Shown: piece after piece, positions 33,559 to 42,028 of the stretch
How positions within the stretch are numbered: the first letter of the stretch is position 1
Layout: every line of letters starts with the position of its first letter
DNA from: JAEUMG01 sp046349315
GTDB taxonomy: Bacteria; Pseudomonadota; Alphaproteobacteria; Rhizobiales; Aestuariivirgaceae
Reading direction: 5' to 3'
Assembly: GCA_046349315.1 (NCBI GenBank)
Contig: JAXMCQ010000020.1
Coordinates: 1 to 64,000, forward strand
DNA length: 64,000 nucleotides
Position numbers and translations under genes: made by a program
The notes under the pieces: generated by a model
What the model saw: the letters and a program-made list of their open reading frames with translations, nothing else
What the model was told of the DNA's origin: nothing
The model's database searches: none

Positions 33559-35952
33559 CTACGGCTTCAGTGCGACGGTCAGCTTATCGATGGTGCCGGT
33601 GAAGCGGAAGGGCAATTGGTAATCGGCATCGTTAACGCCCGTGCGCGTGTCGACGCCGACATCGAATGTCTCGTCCCACGGCATGATGAATGGAATGGTA
33701 TGAGGAATTTTCTGACTGGCGACCTCGCTGCCATCAACTTTCAGAACGCCCGTGCCGCCCTTGCCGAAGCCGGGGCCCTCGGAGGTGAACTCGAACAGGA
33801 TTGTGTGCTTGCCCGGTGCCAGAGCCTGCTGGCCTTCCCAGCGGAAGCGGGCAAGGTCGAGCATATTGTAGAGAAAGACAGGCTTGCCTTTGAGCAGGTA
33901 GAAGCCGTATCCGCCGAACCTGCCGCCGGTGGTCACCAGCATGCCATCGCCACCATCGGCTGGAACTTCGACTTCGGCGGTGATTACGTATGACCGGTTA
34001 AGGATGCTTGGCGCATCGCCCGTCGGGATGCCCGACAACTCACCCGTATAAGTAAACGTGTCGCGACCCGCCGTGGCGCTCGGCCGGGGGGTCAGAAGGC
34101 GCGCAAGGATCGAATTGTCGAGCGGGAAGACATTGTACTTCGCCGCTTCCATCATGAAGATCTGCTGCATCTCCTTGAGCTTGTCCGGCATCTTTGCGGC
34201 AAGATCGTTGGCTTGCGAAAAATCCTCGTTGAGATTGTAGAGCTCCCAATTGTAGCCATTGAGAACGTCCGGCATCTCGACATTGCCCATCAGCCAGGGC
34301 GGCGCCGGCGGCGTGGTATTGGCATACCAGCCGTCGTGATAGATGCCGCGATTACCGAACATCTCGAAATACTGCGTCGTGCGCGTCGATGGCGCCTCCG
34401 CATTGGCCTTGTCCCAGGTATAGGCCATGCTGGTGCCTTCGATCGGCTTCTGCGCCACGCCATCGACCATCACCGGAGCCGGGATACCGGTTGCTTCGAG
34501 GATGGTCGGCACGATGTCGATCATGTGATGGAACTGGCTGCGGATGCCGCCAGCATCCTTGATACGGGCCGGCCATGACATCGCCATGCCTTGACGGGTG
34601 CCGCCAAAATGCGAGGCGACCTGTTTGGTCCATTTGAACGGCGTGTCAAAGGCCCATGACCAGGCGACCGACATATGCGGATAGGTCTGATCTGATCCCC
34701 AGACATCGTAGAATTTGAGTTGATCCTTCACCGGCACGGTCAGGCCCTGAATGGTGATGACCTCACTCGGCGTGCCGAGCGTCGAGCCTTCGGCGCTGGT
34801 GCCATTGTCGCCCTCAATATAGATGACGAGCGTGTTGTCGAGCTTGCCCAAATCGTCGACGGCCTGAATGACGCGGCCGATCTCGTGATCGGAATAGGCG
34901 ACATAGGCCGCGAAAACCTCTGCCTGACGAGCGAAGAGCTTCTTGCTGTCGGCATCGAGCGTATCCCATTTCGGCAGATCGTCCGGCCACGGCGTGAGCT
35001 GCGTATTCTGCGGGATCACGCCGAGCTTCTTCTGATTGGCGAAGATCTGGTCGCGCATGGCGTTCCAGCCCATGTCGAACTTGCCCTTGAACTTCTCGAT
35101 CCATTCCGGCGGCGGATGGTGAGGGGCGTGGGTGGCGCCAGGCACGTAGTAGACGAAGAATGGCTTGTCGGGAGCAGTGGCGTTCAATTGCCTGATATGG
35201 TCGATCGCGTTGTCGGCCTCATCGGTAATCAGGTTGTAGCCGGGCTTGCCGACCCATGGGAAAACCTGGGTCGTATTCTGGAAGAGATAGGGCTGCCACT
35301 GGCTCGAATCGCCGCCCATGAAGCCATAGAAATAATCGAAGCCCATGCCGACCGGCCATTGATTGAAGGGGCCGGCGGTCGAGTACTGGAAGGCGGGCGT
35401 GTTGTGGTTCTTGCCGAACCACGAGGTGGCATAGCCATTCTGCTTCAGGATATTGCCGATCGTCGCGTTATCGACGCCGATAATCGAATCATAGCCTGGG
35501 AAACCCGTGGCCTGCTCGGAAATGACACCAAAACCAACCGAATGATGATTGCGCCCGGTGATGAGCGCAGCGCGGGTCGGCGAGCATAAGGCGGTCGAAT
35601 GGAACTGGGTGTAGCGCAAACCGGAGTTGGCAATGCGGTCGAGCGCCGGGGTCGGAATAACGCCGCCGAACGTACCCGCAACGCCGTATCCCGCATCGTC
35701 GGTCATGATCAGGAGAATATTGGGCGCACCCTTGGGCGGCACGATCTGCGGCGGCCAATAGGGCTTCGAATCCTTGGCGGTGAGGCCGATCTGGCCACCG
35801 AAGGGGGCGGGCGGATTGGGAAGGTAGCGCCCATCGATCGTGGTCGTCGCATCGGGAGAGCCCGGCGTGCCGGTGATTTCCTGGGCGTGGGCAACGCCAG
35901 CGCCAATTGCCAGCATCGTCAGCAGCGCAAGCAGAGAATGCCGAAATTTCAT
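33559..35952 (-). CDS. Exported arylsulfatase (type I, formylglycine-dependent)
   Basis: A 797-residue periplasmic sulfatase with a signal peptide (residues 1-23). The catalytic motif CSPTRAALITGRN holds Cys123, which must be oxidised to formylglycine. Metal ligands appear in LLIMTDDAGYG (Asp85, Asp86) and VIYIEGDNGTSAEG; WFGKNHNTP and HAPHHPP carry further active-site residues. The C-terminal 200 residues form an extra beta-rich domain, as in the long Pseudomonas-type AtsA-like group. The substrate is a sulfate ester of unknown nature. The maturation enzyme is not in this window. It heads a five-gene operon that diverges from an AraC regulator. Confidence 0.92.
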   Translation of the reverse strand: MKFRHSLLALLTMLAIGAGVAHAQEITGTPGSPDATTTIDGRYLPNPPAPFGGQIGLTAKDSKPYWPPQIVPPKGAPNILLIMTDDAGYGVAGTFGGVIPTPALDRIANSGLRYTQFHSTALCSPTRAALITGRNHHSVGFGVISEQATGFPGYDSIIGVDNATIGNILKQNGYATSWFGKNHNTPAFQYSTAGPFNQWPVGMGFDYFYGFMGGDSSQWQPYLFQNTTQVFPWVGKPGYNLITDEADNAIDHIRQLNATAPDKPFFVYYVPGATHAPHHPPPEWIEKFKGKFDMGWNAMRDQIFANQKKLGVIPQNTQLTPWPDDLPKWDTLDADSKKLFARQAEVFAAYVAYSDHEIGRVIQAVDDLGKLDNTLVIYIEGDNGTSAEGSTLGTPSEVITIQGLTVPVKDQLKFYDVWGSDQTYPHMSVAWSWAFDTPFKWTKQVASHFGGTRQGMAMSWPARIKDAGGIRSQFHHMIDIVPTILEATGIPAPVMVDGVAQKPIEGTSMAYTWDKANAEAPSTRTTQYFEMFGNRGIYHDGWYANTTPPAPPWLMGNVEMPDVLNGYNWELYNLNEDFSQANDLAAKMPDKLKEMQQIFMMEAAKYNVFPLDNSILARLLTPRPSATAGRDTFTYTGELSGIPTGDAPSILNRSYVITAEVEVPADGGDGMLVTTGGRFGGYGFYLLKGKPVFLYNMLDLARFRWEGQQALAPGKHTILFEFTSEGPGFGKGGTGVLKVDGSEVASQKIPHTIPFIMPWDETFDVGVDTRTGVNDADYQLPFRFTGTIDKLTVALKP

Positions 35953-36060
35953 GACAATGGTCCTCCCCTACACTGGGCGCGCGCATATCACTCTGGATTG
36001 TACACCGCTTGTCATTTCGCGACAGAGGCGTAAATTTAACGAAATTTCCGGGAGTTTGGC

Positions 36061-37062
36061 GTGAACCCGATACCTCTTGTGCGGGTCAGTGCGTTTGTGC
36101 CTTTCTTGAACGTGCTTGGCCAGATCGGCACGCCGATCGAGCGACGCTTGGATGAAGCGCATATTCCCTATGCGATGCTCGACGATCCGGAAAGTCTGCT
36201 GCCACTCGCCCATCTCCTCAATTTTCTCACGCGCAATGCACGCGCCGAGGGCGTCGAAGACTTAGGCTTGCGCGCCGCAGCGCAGTCGCATGTCTCGGGA
36301 CTCGGCCTGTTCGGCAGAATTCTCGTGCAGTCGGCCAGTCTCAACCTCGCGCTTGAGAAGGCGTCGCGGCTTATACCGCTCTTCAATTCAGGGCAGCGCA
36401 TCTGGATCGAGCGCTGGCAAGGGCAGGTTCGCATCTGCCATCACCTGCCCAGGATGGCCGGCGAAGGCCGCAGATACGGCAACCAGTTCACCATGCTGAT
36501 GATCATCGACCTCATGCGTCAGGCGGCCGGCCCGAACTGGCGCCCGGATGAAATTCACCTCGAACGCGGCGTCGACGACCCGGCGGTCTATCAGAGCCTG
36601 GGTGTCAGACTGCGCGACAGCGCGATTGCCGCAATCGTCTGCAATGATCACCTCCTAAGCCGACCCATGCTCGGATCAGTGCAAGGCGTTGCGCGCGCGG
36701 AGGATACGACGAGCTTGGCACGCGGCGCGCCGCCCGATAATTTCGTCGACTCGATCCGGCAGGTGATCGGCACCTATCTGCGCAATGACATGATCGGTAT
36801 CGATCATATTTCGGAGGTTGTGGGGCTCGGTTCGCGCACCTTGCAGCGGCGCCTGCGGCAGCGCGGGCTCGATTATTCCGAACTCGTCGCGGCAACACGG
36901 CTTTCGCTTGCACGCAGAATGCTTGACGATCGCGGTATCGCGGTGACCGATATTGCGCAGGAACTCGGCTATTCGGATGCCGCGAATTTCACGCGCGCCT
37001 TCCGCAAATGGACCGGGCTTGCGCCATCCGCCTATCGCGCGGGATTATCGGGAGAGAGTTGA
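36061..37062 (+). CDS. AraC family transcriptional regulator
   Basis: A 333-residue regulator of the OruR/ArgR-like AraC group: an N-terminal arabinose-binding-like domain (about 1-190; DDPESLLPLAHLLNFLTRNARAEGVEDLGLRA) and a C-terminal double helix-turn-helix (about 235-325; HISEVVGLGSRTLQRRLRQRGLDYSELV and VTDIAQELGYSDAANFTRAFRKWTGLAPSAYR). The start codon is GTG with GGGAG 7-8 bp upstream. It is divergent from the arylsulfatase operon over 108 bp and is the likely local activator. Confidence 0.9.
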   Translation: MNPIPLVRVSAFVPFLNVLGQIGTPIERRLDEAHIPYAMLDDPESLLPLAHLLNFLTRNARAEGVEDLGLRAAAQSHVSGLGLFGRILVQSASLNLALEKASRLIPLFNSGQRIWIERWQGQVRICHHLPRMAGEGRRYGNQFTMLMIIDLMRQAAGPNWRPDEIHLERGVDDPAVYQSLGVRLRDSAIAAIVCNDHLLSRPMLGSVQGVARAEDTTSLARGAPPDNFVDSIRQVIGTYLRNDMIGIDHISEVVGLGSRTLQRRLRQRGLDYSELVAATRLSLARRMLDDRGIAVTDIAQELGYSDAANFTRAFRKWTGLAPSAYRAGLSGES

Positions 37063-37069
37063 GCTCTCA

Positions 37070-37100
37070 GATCTCCCTCCCCACACGGAGGAGGGAGATC
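37070..37100. terminator. Palindrome between convergent genes, bidirectional terminator candidate
   Basis: An 11-bp perfect inverted repeat (GATCTCCCTCC / GGAGGGAGATC) with a 9-base loop lies 7 bp after the AraC-gene stop and 14 bp from the end of the convergent gene. It is similar in composition to the hairpin after polA. Confidence 0.6.
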
Positions 37101-37114
37101 GTTGTCAGCCTTGC

Positions 37115-37777
37115 TCAGTAGCAGGGCGGATAGGGGTAATAGCCGCAAGGTGGCGGGTAATAGGGATGCGACGATGCAACCGCAGCGCCCACCGCAGCAC
37201 CTGCAATCGCAGCCCCCGCGACGGCACCGGCGCCATACCAGGCGCCATGGTGGTAGCCGTAGCCACCACCATGAACGGCGAACCAATCAATGAACAAAGC
37301 AGCCGCGCCCTTGGCGCCCGCGAGATCACCTTCAAGCACGGTCACCTCAAAGGTGAGATTATCGCCTTCGAGCTTGGGCGATTTCAACACGACGACCGCA
37401 TCATCGACTGTCGTGCCATCATCGCCGAGCACCGAGATCGTTGCATTCGGCGGATCCTTGGCGAAGCTGTTGCTGCCTTCGCCCCATTCATCCTCGATGA
37501 ACCGCGAGGTCAGAACATGGCCGGCCGAGCGATAGGGACGGTCGGCGAAGATGATCGAATTGGGCAGGATGCCGGTCAGCGTGAGCTTGTGGCCTTCAAG
37601 CGTCGCGCCCTTGGAGTTCAAGACCGCAAGCGAGGGGATCGGGCCTTGATTGCTGGGCTGGCCGATCGTCTTGGCTCCCGGCACATGCTTTTCGCCGGCC
37701 GACGACGGCCCGGCGCCAACGGCAAAAGCCAGACCCGCAAGCAGCGCAAGACCGGCGACACGGTTCAGTCGCATCAT
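37115..37777 (-). CDS. Exported hypothetical protein with Gly/Ala-rich C-terminus
   Basis: A 220-residue exported protein with a signal peptide (MMRLNRVAGLALLAGLAFAVGAGPSSA). The middle is a soluble domain (LEGHKLTLTGILPNSIIFADRPYRSAGHV; DDAVVVLKSPKLEGDNLTFEVTVLEGD). The C-terminus is a low-complexity tail: GGGYGYHHGAWYG, a hydrophobic Ala/Gly segment of about 20 residues, then a Pro/Tyr/Cys-rich end. The start at 37777 follows AGGAG with 8 bp spacing; ATG 37774 is adjacent. Function is unknown; the tail resembles surface or lipid-interacting glycine-zipper segments. Confidence 0.72.
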   Translation of the reverse strand: MMRLNRVAGLALLAGLAFAVGAGPSSAGEKHVPGAKTIGQPSNQGPIPSLAVLNSKGATLEGHKLTLTGILPNSIIFADRPYRSAGHVLTSRFIEDEWGEGSNSFAKDPPNATISVLGDDGTTVDDAVVVLKSPKLEGDNLTFEVTVLEGDLAGAKGAAALFIDWFAVHGGGYGYHHGAWYGAGAVAGAAIAGAAVGAAVASSHPYYPPPCGYYPYPPCY

Positions 37778-37904
37778 CGTCAGATCTCCTGATGAAATGA
37801 CATTAAGCTGTGAATTGTCTTTCAAGCGGGCAAAGCGCGCCGCCGGCCGTTTCCTGCCACTCCGCCGCGCCACATGCAAGGGGAGTGGGCGCGCCGCGTC
37901 AGAT

Positions 37905-38591
37905 TTAATCTTCGCCGCAAGGCCAGCGCGCCGGGACGGTGAGCCCGGCCGGCAATTTGGTCTTGTCGTCGCCGCAGGTCATGTCGAGTTGCATCTGGGT
38001 GAGACCGGTAATTTCGCTCAAATCAACGCCTTCGAAGCGGGCCCAGTAAAGATAGGTGCGCGAGAAGTTCGCGCCTTTGAGAGTGGATTCATGAAAGATC
38101 GAGCGCGGCATAAGCGCGCCCGTGAAGTTCACGCCCGACAGATTCGATTTCCTGAAACTGTTGCGGACGAAATCGCCTTCTTCCATGTCGGCGCCCGTAA
38201 GATCGGATTCATCAAAGCTCACGCGCTGGAATTCCGCTTTCGCAAGCCGCGCGCCCTTGAGCTGGCTCTGCTCGAAGAGTGCGCGACTGGCGAGCGCCTT
38301 TTCGAAATCAGCGCCGCTCAGATTGGCGCCGATGAAAGAGGTGCGCAGCAATTCGCTGCGCTTGAGATTGGCACCCGTGAGATTTGCCTCATGAAAAGCC
38401 GAGCCCGACAGGAACGCGCCTTCGAGATTGGCGCCGGCAAGATCGCTGCCCTCGAGTTGAAGCATCTGCTTGTTGCAGCCCTGCCAATCGACAGCGGGTG
38501 CCGCGACTTCTTTGCAACCGGCGGTGGCAGACGAAAGAGCGGCCAAGCAGGCAAGCAAAAACGCCGCCCCGCCAACCAAAACGCGTTTCAT
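37905..38591 (-). CDS. Exported pentapeptide-repeat protein
   Basis: A 228-residue protein with a signal peptide (MKRVLVGGAAFLLACLAALSSATA) and, from about residue 45 to 195, tandem A(D/N)LxG-type pentapeptides (SDLAGANLEGAFLSG, ANLTGANLKRSELLR, ANLSGADFEKA and so on). These fold as a right-handed quadrilateral beta-helix. The C-terminal segment has Cys residues (DMTCGD ... RWPCGED) that may be disulfide-bonded. The start is placed at the ATG giving the signal peptide, with AGGAAGG upstream. The role is unknown; a periplasmic location argues against a gyrase-protecting Qnr-like role. Confidence 0.85.
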   Translation of the reverse strand: MKRVLVGGAAFLLACLAALSSATAGCKEVAAPAVDWQGCNKQMLQLEGSDLAGANLEGAFLSGSAFHEANLTGANLKRSELLRTSFIGANLSGADFEKALASRALFEQSQLKGARLAKAEFQRVSFDESDLTGADMEEGDFVRNSFRKSNLSGVNFTGALMPRSIFHESTLKGANFSRTYLYWARFEGVDLSEITGLTQMQLDMTCGDDKTKLPAGLTVPARWPCGED

Positions 38592-38681
38592 ATGTTCCAG
38601 AACCTTCCTCCGCCCGGGCGACAAAATCACATGTTCCGAACTGATTTTCCAGCCCGAATGAAAAGCCGACCGGACGATGCG

Positions 38682-38999
38682 TCAGGGCTCTCGGCCCGCG
38701 CTTTGGGTGCGCTGCAATCGGTCGATCCGGTCAAGCAGATCGAGAATGAGGGCGACGGCGTGCAGGTTGATCTCAAGATCGCTTTCGAGCCTGACGGCAC
38801 GGCCGGCCCGCGACAGGGAACGGCTGGAAAACCGCCAATCGGACTCGCCGCGGTCGACCGGTTCGATGATGCCTTCGCTGACCAGCTCGACGATTTTCTC
38901 GCGCCGCACAGAACAGAAGCGGGTGATATCGTCGATCGTCACCTCGGTGAATTCATCGACCACCCAGCCGGTGATAATTTCATGCTTGGTCTCGGCCAT
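38682..38999 (-). CDS. cbpM: Chaperone modulator CbpM
   Basis: A 105-residue MerR-like helical protein that binds and inhibits the J-domain of CbpA. It has a short winged-helix-like N-terminal part (VTIDDITRFCSVRREKIVELVSEGIIEP) and a C-terminal helix with hydrophobic heptads (LEINLHAVALILDLLDRIDRLQ), the usual CbpM layout. It starts 5 bp after the cbpA stop, so it is cotranscribed. The frame extends upstream but that part lies in cbpA. Confidence 0.85.
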   Translation of the reverse strand: MAETKHEIITGWVVDEFTEVTIDDITRFCSVRREKIVELVSEGIIEPVDRGESDWRFSSRSLSRAGRAVRLESDLEINLHAVALILDLLDRIDRLQRTQSAGREP

Positions 39000-39004
39000 G
39001 ATCG

Positions 39005-39955
39005 TCACACTCCCAGATTCTGGCGTGGGTTGAAGGCGAGTTTTTGCTCCATTTCGCGATAAATGCGCTGCGCCTCCGGCGTGTTCGCGGCCGGTAGCGC
39101 GATCTGGAGGACGACATAGAGATCGCCCGGTTCGCGCGCCGGAATGCCGCGGCCGCGCAAGCGCAATTTGCGGCCCTGACTGGAATTGGCAGGGATGGTG
39201 AGATCGACGACACCAGACGGCGTCGGCGATTTGACCTTGGCGCCCAAGGCCGCCTCCCATGGCGCGACAGGAAGGTCGAGATAAACGTCCTTGCCCTCGA
39301 CCCGATAGGCGGAATTGGGATTGAACTCGACTTCGAGATAGAGATCGCCTGCCGCGGCACCACCAATCCCCGGGCTGCCCTGCCCGCTCAAGCGAATCAA
39401 CTGACCCGGCTGGACGCCTTTCGGAATTGACACATTGACCTGGCGTTCGCGCATGCGGACCTGGCCGTTCTCGTCGAGTTCGGCGCCGCGCAAGCTGATG
39501 GTGCGCGTTGCACCCTGATAGGCATCGGGCAGATCGATGAAGATCTTGGCGTGATGATCCTGGCCGCGGGCGCGGAATTCGGCGCCGCCACCGCCGCCAC
39601 GCCGGGCGCGGCTTTGCTGGGCACGGCCGAAGAGCGACTCGAAGAAGTCGCTGAAGTCCTGGCCCTCGCCCGGATCGCCGCCGCTGAATTCGAAGCCCTG
39701 ATCCCAGCCCGGCGGCGGGCGGAAATCCTGGCCCGGCCGGAAGCCCTGGCCGACCTGATCATAAGCCGCGCGCTTTTCGGGATCCTTCAAGACCTCGTAG
39801 GCCTCGGCAATCTCCTTGAAGCGGGCTTCGGCACCCTTCTCTTTGTTGATGTCGGGATGATTCTGGCGCGCAAGCTTGCGATAGGCGGCCTTGATGTCAT
39901 CGGCCGAGGCGGTGCGCTCAACGCCCAGAATTTTGTAATAGTCCTTATACTCCAT
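39005..39955 (-). CDS. cbpA: DnaJ-class co-chaperone CbpA
   Basis: A 316-residue J-domain protein that delivers clients to DnaK. The J-domain occupies residues 1-68 with the HPD motif at 33-35 (RQNHPDINKEKG). A Gly/Phe/Arg-rich linker follows (about 70-130), then two C-terminal substrate-binding beta domains (IFIDLPDAYQGATRTISLRG; DVYLDLPVAPWEAALGAKVKSPTPSG). There is no Cys-rich zinc domain, which separates it from DnaJ. It is the first gene of a cbpA-cbpM pair. Confidence 0.93.
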   Translation of the reverse strand: MEYKDYYKILGVERTASADDIKAAYRKLARQNHPDINKEKGAEARFKEIAEAYEVLKDPEKRAAYDQVGQGFRPGQDFRPPPGWDQGFEFSGGDPGEGQDFSDFFESLFGRAQQSRARRGGGGGAEFRARGQDHHAKIFIDLPDAYQGATRTISLRGAELDENGQVRMRERQVNVSIPKGVQPGQLIRLSGQGSPGIGGAAAGDLYLEVEFNPNSAYRVEGKDVYLDLPVAPWEAALGAKVKSPTPSGVVDLTIPANSSQGRKLRLRGRGIPAREPGDLYVVLQIALPAANTPEAQRIYREMEQKLAFNPRQNLGV

Positions 39956-40058
39956 CAGGCGCTCCGTCGCGGCTCCCGCGTCACTTGACCTCGATCAATG
40001 CCATTGCCGCGCTAAGCGGCCAGTTAATGGCGTGACCGCAATTGAGGGGTATCAGCCC

Positions 40059-40487
40059 ATGTCGTCAAGCCGCGCGAATGGCACCTGTGGAATGCTGCTC
40101 CTGGCCACGATTTGGCTGGGAATCGGGACGGCACGAGCCGACGACCTGACGCACTCGGGGGAAGCGGATTTCGGCATGTATTGCGCCGACTGCCATGGCG
40201 AGGACGCCCGCGGCAATGGCCCGCGCGCCTTTGGCCTCAGCGTCCCGCCGCCGGATCTGACCAAGCTTGCCGGGCGGCATGGCGGAGCCTTTCCGCGCCA
40301 GCAGGTCACCGCGCTCATCGATGGGCGCGCAAGCGTTGCCGCGCATGGAAGCCGCGAAATGCCGGTCTGGGGCAAGTGGTTCAAGATCGAGGCTGAGGAA
40401 GGGCTGGGTGGTGCGGAGGGCGATGAGGGCAGCATCAGGAAGCGAATCAATGCCCTCGTCGACTATCTGATCAGCATTCAACAATAG
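40059..40487 (+). CDS. Periplasmic c-type cytochrome
   Basis: A 142-residue monohaem cytochrome c. A signal peptide ends at about GTARA. The haem site is CADCH (Cys42, Cys45, His46) in FGMYCADCHGEDARGNGP, and Met in SREMPVWG is the probable sixth ligand. The ATG at 40059 with GAGGGG 9 bp upstream is chosen; a GTG at 40032 is in frame. No oxidase or dehydrogenase gene is adjacent, so its redox partner is unknown. Confidence 0.88.
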   Translation: MSSSRANGTCGMLLLATIWLGIGTARADDLTHSGEADFGMYCADCHGEDARGNGPRAFGLSVPPPDLTKLAGRHGGAFPRQQVTALIDGRASVAAHGSREMPVWGKWFKIEAEEGLGGAEGDEGSIRKRINALVDYLISIQQ

Positions 40488-40495
40488 CCCCGGCA

Positions 40496-40903
40496 TCAGA
40501 CCTTCGATTCCCGGATCTGCAGCAGTTCGAAGATGAAGCCGCCGGGCGAACGCAGGAAGGCGATGCGGCGCGAACCGAAGCCTGCGGTGATCTCGGCGGG
40601 ACCAAGTAGCAGTGTGGCGCCCTGGGCGAGCACTTTTTCGAGTTCGGCATCGACATCCTCGACCTCAAACACCGCATGCGAGAGGCCTGGCGCCAAAGTC
40701 TGATCGAGACGATCTTCGAAGACCGGCTTGGGGGTTACGAACAGGCGGGTTCCAGCGAATTCAAGCAAGGCATATTCGGACGGGCCATCCGGGGCGGAGA
40801 ATTTCTCACGGAGCAGGAGCTTGGCGCCCAGACCGATAAGGAATTCAAGCTCGCCTTCAAAGTCGCGCGCGGTGAGGCCGATATTCCATAATTTGGCGTC
40901 CAT
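40496..40903 (-). CDS. VOC superfamily (glyoxalase-fold) protein
   Basis: A 135-residue protein with two beta-alpha-beta-beta-beta modules of the vicinal oxygen chelate fold. The C-terminal block LSHAVFEVEDVDAELEKVLAQGATLLLGPAEI and FLRSPGGFIFELLQI is typical of glyoxalase/bleomycin-resistance relatives. Expected metal ligands are His in LSHAVFEV and Glu in FIFELLQ; the N-terminal pair is less clear, so metal binding is uncertain. The specific reaction cannot be assigned. It is convergent with the cytochrome gene, 8 bp apart. Confidence 0.82.
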   Translation of the reverse strand: MDAKLWNIGLTARDFEGELEFLIGLGAKLLLREKFSAPDGPSEYALLEFAGTRLFVTPKPVFEDRLDQTLAPGLSHAVFEVEDVDAELEKVLAQGATLLLGPAEITAGFGSRRIAFLRSPGGFIFELLQIRESKV

Positions 40904-41038
40904 GGTTCCTTTTCGGCAACGATCTGCAGCAAGTCAACTTGCTGGAGCCGGAGGCCAAGTTCGCCTAATTGTTCTTGAGTTGGAGCGAATCATCAGCCGT
41001 GGCCGATTTCGCAGGTGGCCGGGCGGGGGGAAAGCTGC

Positions 41039-42016
41039 ATGAGCGAAACCGGTGCTTCACGCCGCAAGGAGCTTCTGTCCGAACTCGGACTCTCCCTCGT
41101 AACCCTCGCCCTCGTTGGCTCGGCGCTCGGTGCCCATCGCCCGATGCTGGTTCCAATACTTTTCATAAGCGTGGTGGTCGTCGTCCTGGTGGTCCGCAAA
41201 TGCCTGCCGTCGGCCCCCTATGTGACAACGACGCTGGCTGTCGGCATCCCCGTTTATATGTGCCTCTACGCGCTCATCGCGATCGAGGCCTTCGAAGGGG
41301 ACCATCCCGGACTTGCCTATATCGGCTGTCTGTTGCCGCTCGCAAGCTTCACCTGGAGCGTATGGCGCAATCGGGTCAACCTCGATCACCAGCTCAAGCA
41401 CCGCCGGGTGGATGCACGTCTCCTCGCTCGGGGAATTGCCTGGGTCCTCCTCGCCGGCGCCGTCATCTCGATCTCAGGCGAGATCGCGCTAGAGGGAAAA
41501 GAGAAGACAGTGCATGCGGTAAGCCTGCTCGCAGGCATGGCGGCTGTTTCGGTCGGCATCACTTTGGTGATCGGCGATCTCGTCGTACTTCTCGCGGTGA
41601 CAGGGCATCTCTTCAAGAAATTCGTGGGCCGCATGGTCAAGCGTGCCGTGCCGGTCTTCTCGTTTCTGCTCGTCTATATTTTCCTCACCATGATTTTCGG
41701 TGCGCTCTATTCGATCCTCGACGAGCTGACCGGCCGACCGCATTTCGCCCTGAACGGCACGCAACAGCCGCTGGGTCTTGCCGATGCGATCTACTTCTCG
41801 ATCGTGACCATCAGTACCATCGGCTATGGCGACATCGTTGCGACGACAAGTGCGGCACGCACACTCGCCGCGCTTGAGATTATTGCCGGCGTGGTATTGT
41901 TCCTCTTCGCCTTTGCCGAGATCGCTTCCTATGATCCCGAAGCCGAGCAGGCATTGGCAGGCGACAGCGAAGCGAATCCTGACGCCTCTCCCAAGATTGA
42001 CGACGGAAAGAGCTGA
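41039..42016 (+). CDS. Potassium channel family membrane protein
   Basis: A 325-residue ion channel of the inner membrane. About six hydrophobic segments precede a pore loop with a potassium selectivity filter TIGYGD (about 260-265) in YFSIVTISTIGYGDIV, then a last helix (LEIIAGVVLFLFAFAEIA). The C-terminal tail of about 30 residues is acidic and short, with no RCK or cyclic-nucleotide domain. The ATG at 41039 follows a GGGGGG-AAAG site. It is 12 bp upstream of an adenylate/guanylate cyclase gene on the same strand. Confidence 0.88.
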   Translation: MSETGASRRKELLSELGLSLVTLALVGSALGAHRPMLVPILFISVVVVVLVVRKCLPSAPYVTTTLAVGIPVYMCLYALIAIEAFEGDHPGLAYIGCLLPLASFTWSVWRNRVNLDHQLKHRRVDARLLARGIAWVLLAGAVISISGEIALEGKEKTVHAVSLLAGMAAVSVGITLVIGDLVVLLAVTGHLFKKFVGRMVKRAVPVFSFLLVYIFLTMIFGALYSILDELTGRPHFALNGTQQPLGLADAIYFSIVTISTIGYGDIVATTSAARTLAALEIIAGVVLFLFAFAEIASYDPEAEQALAGDSEANPDASPKIDDGKS

Positions 42017-42028
42017 GCACAGCAGAGC

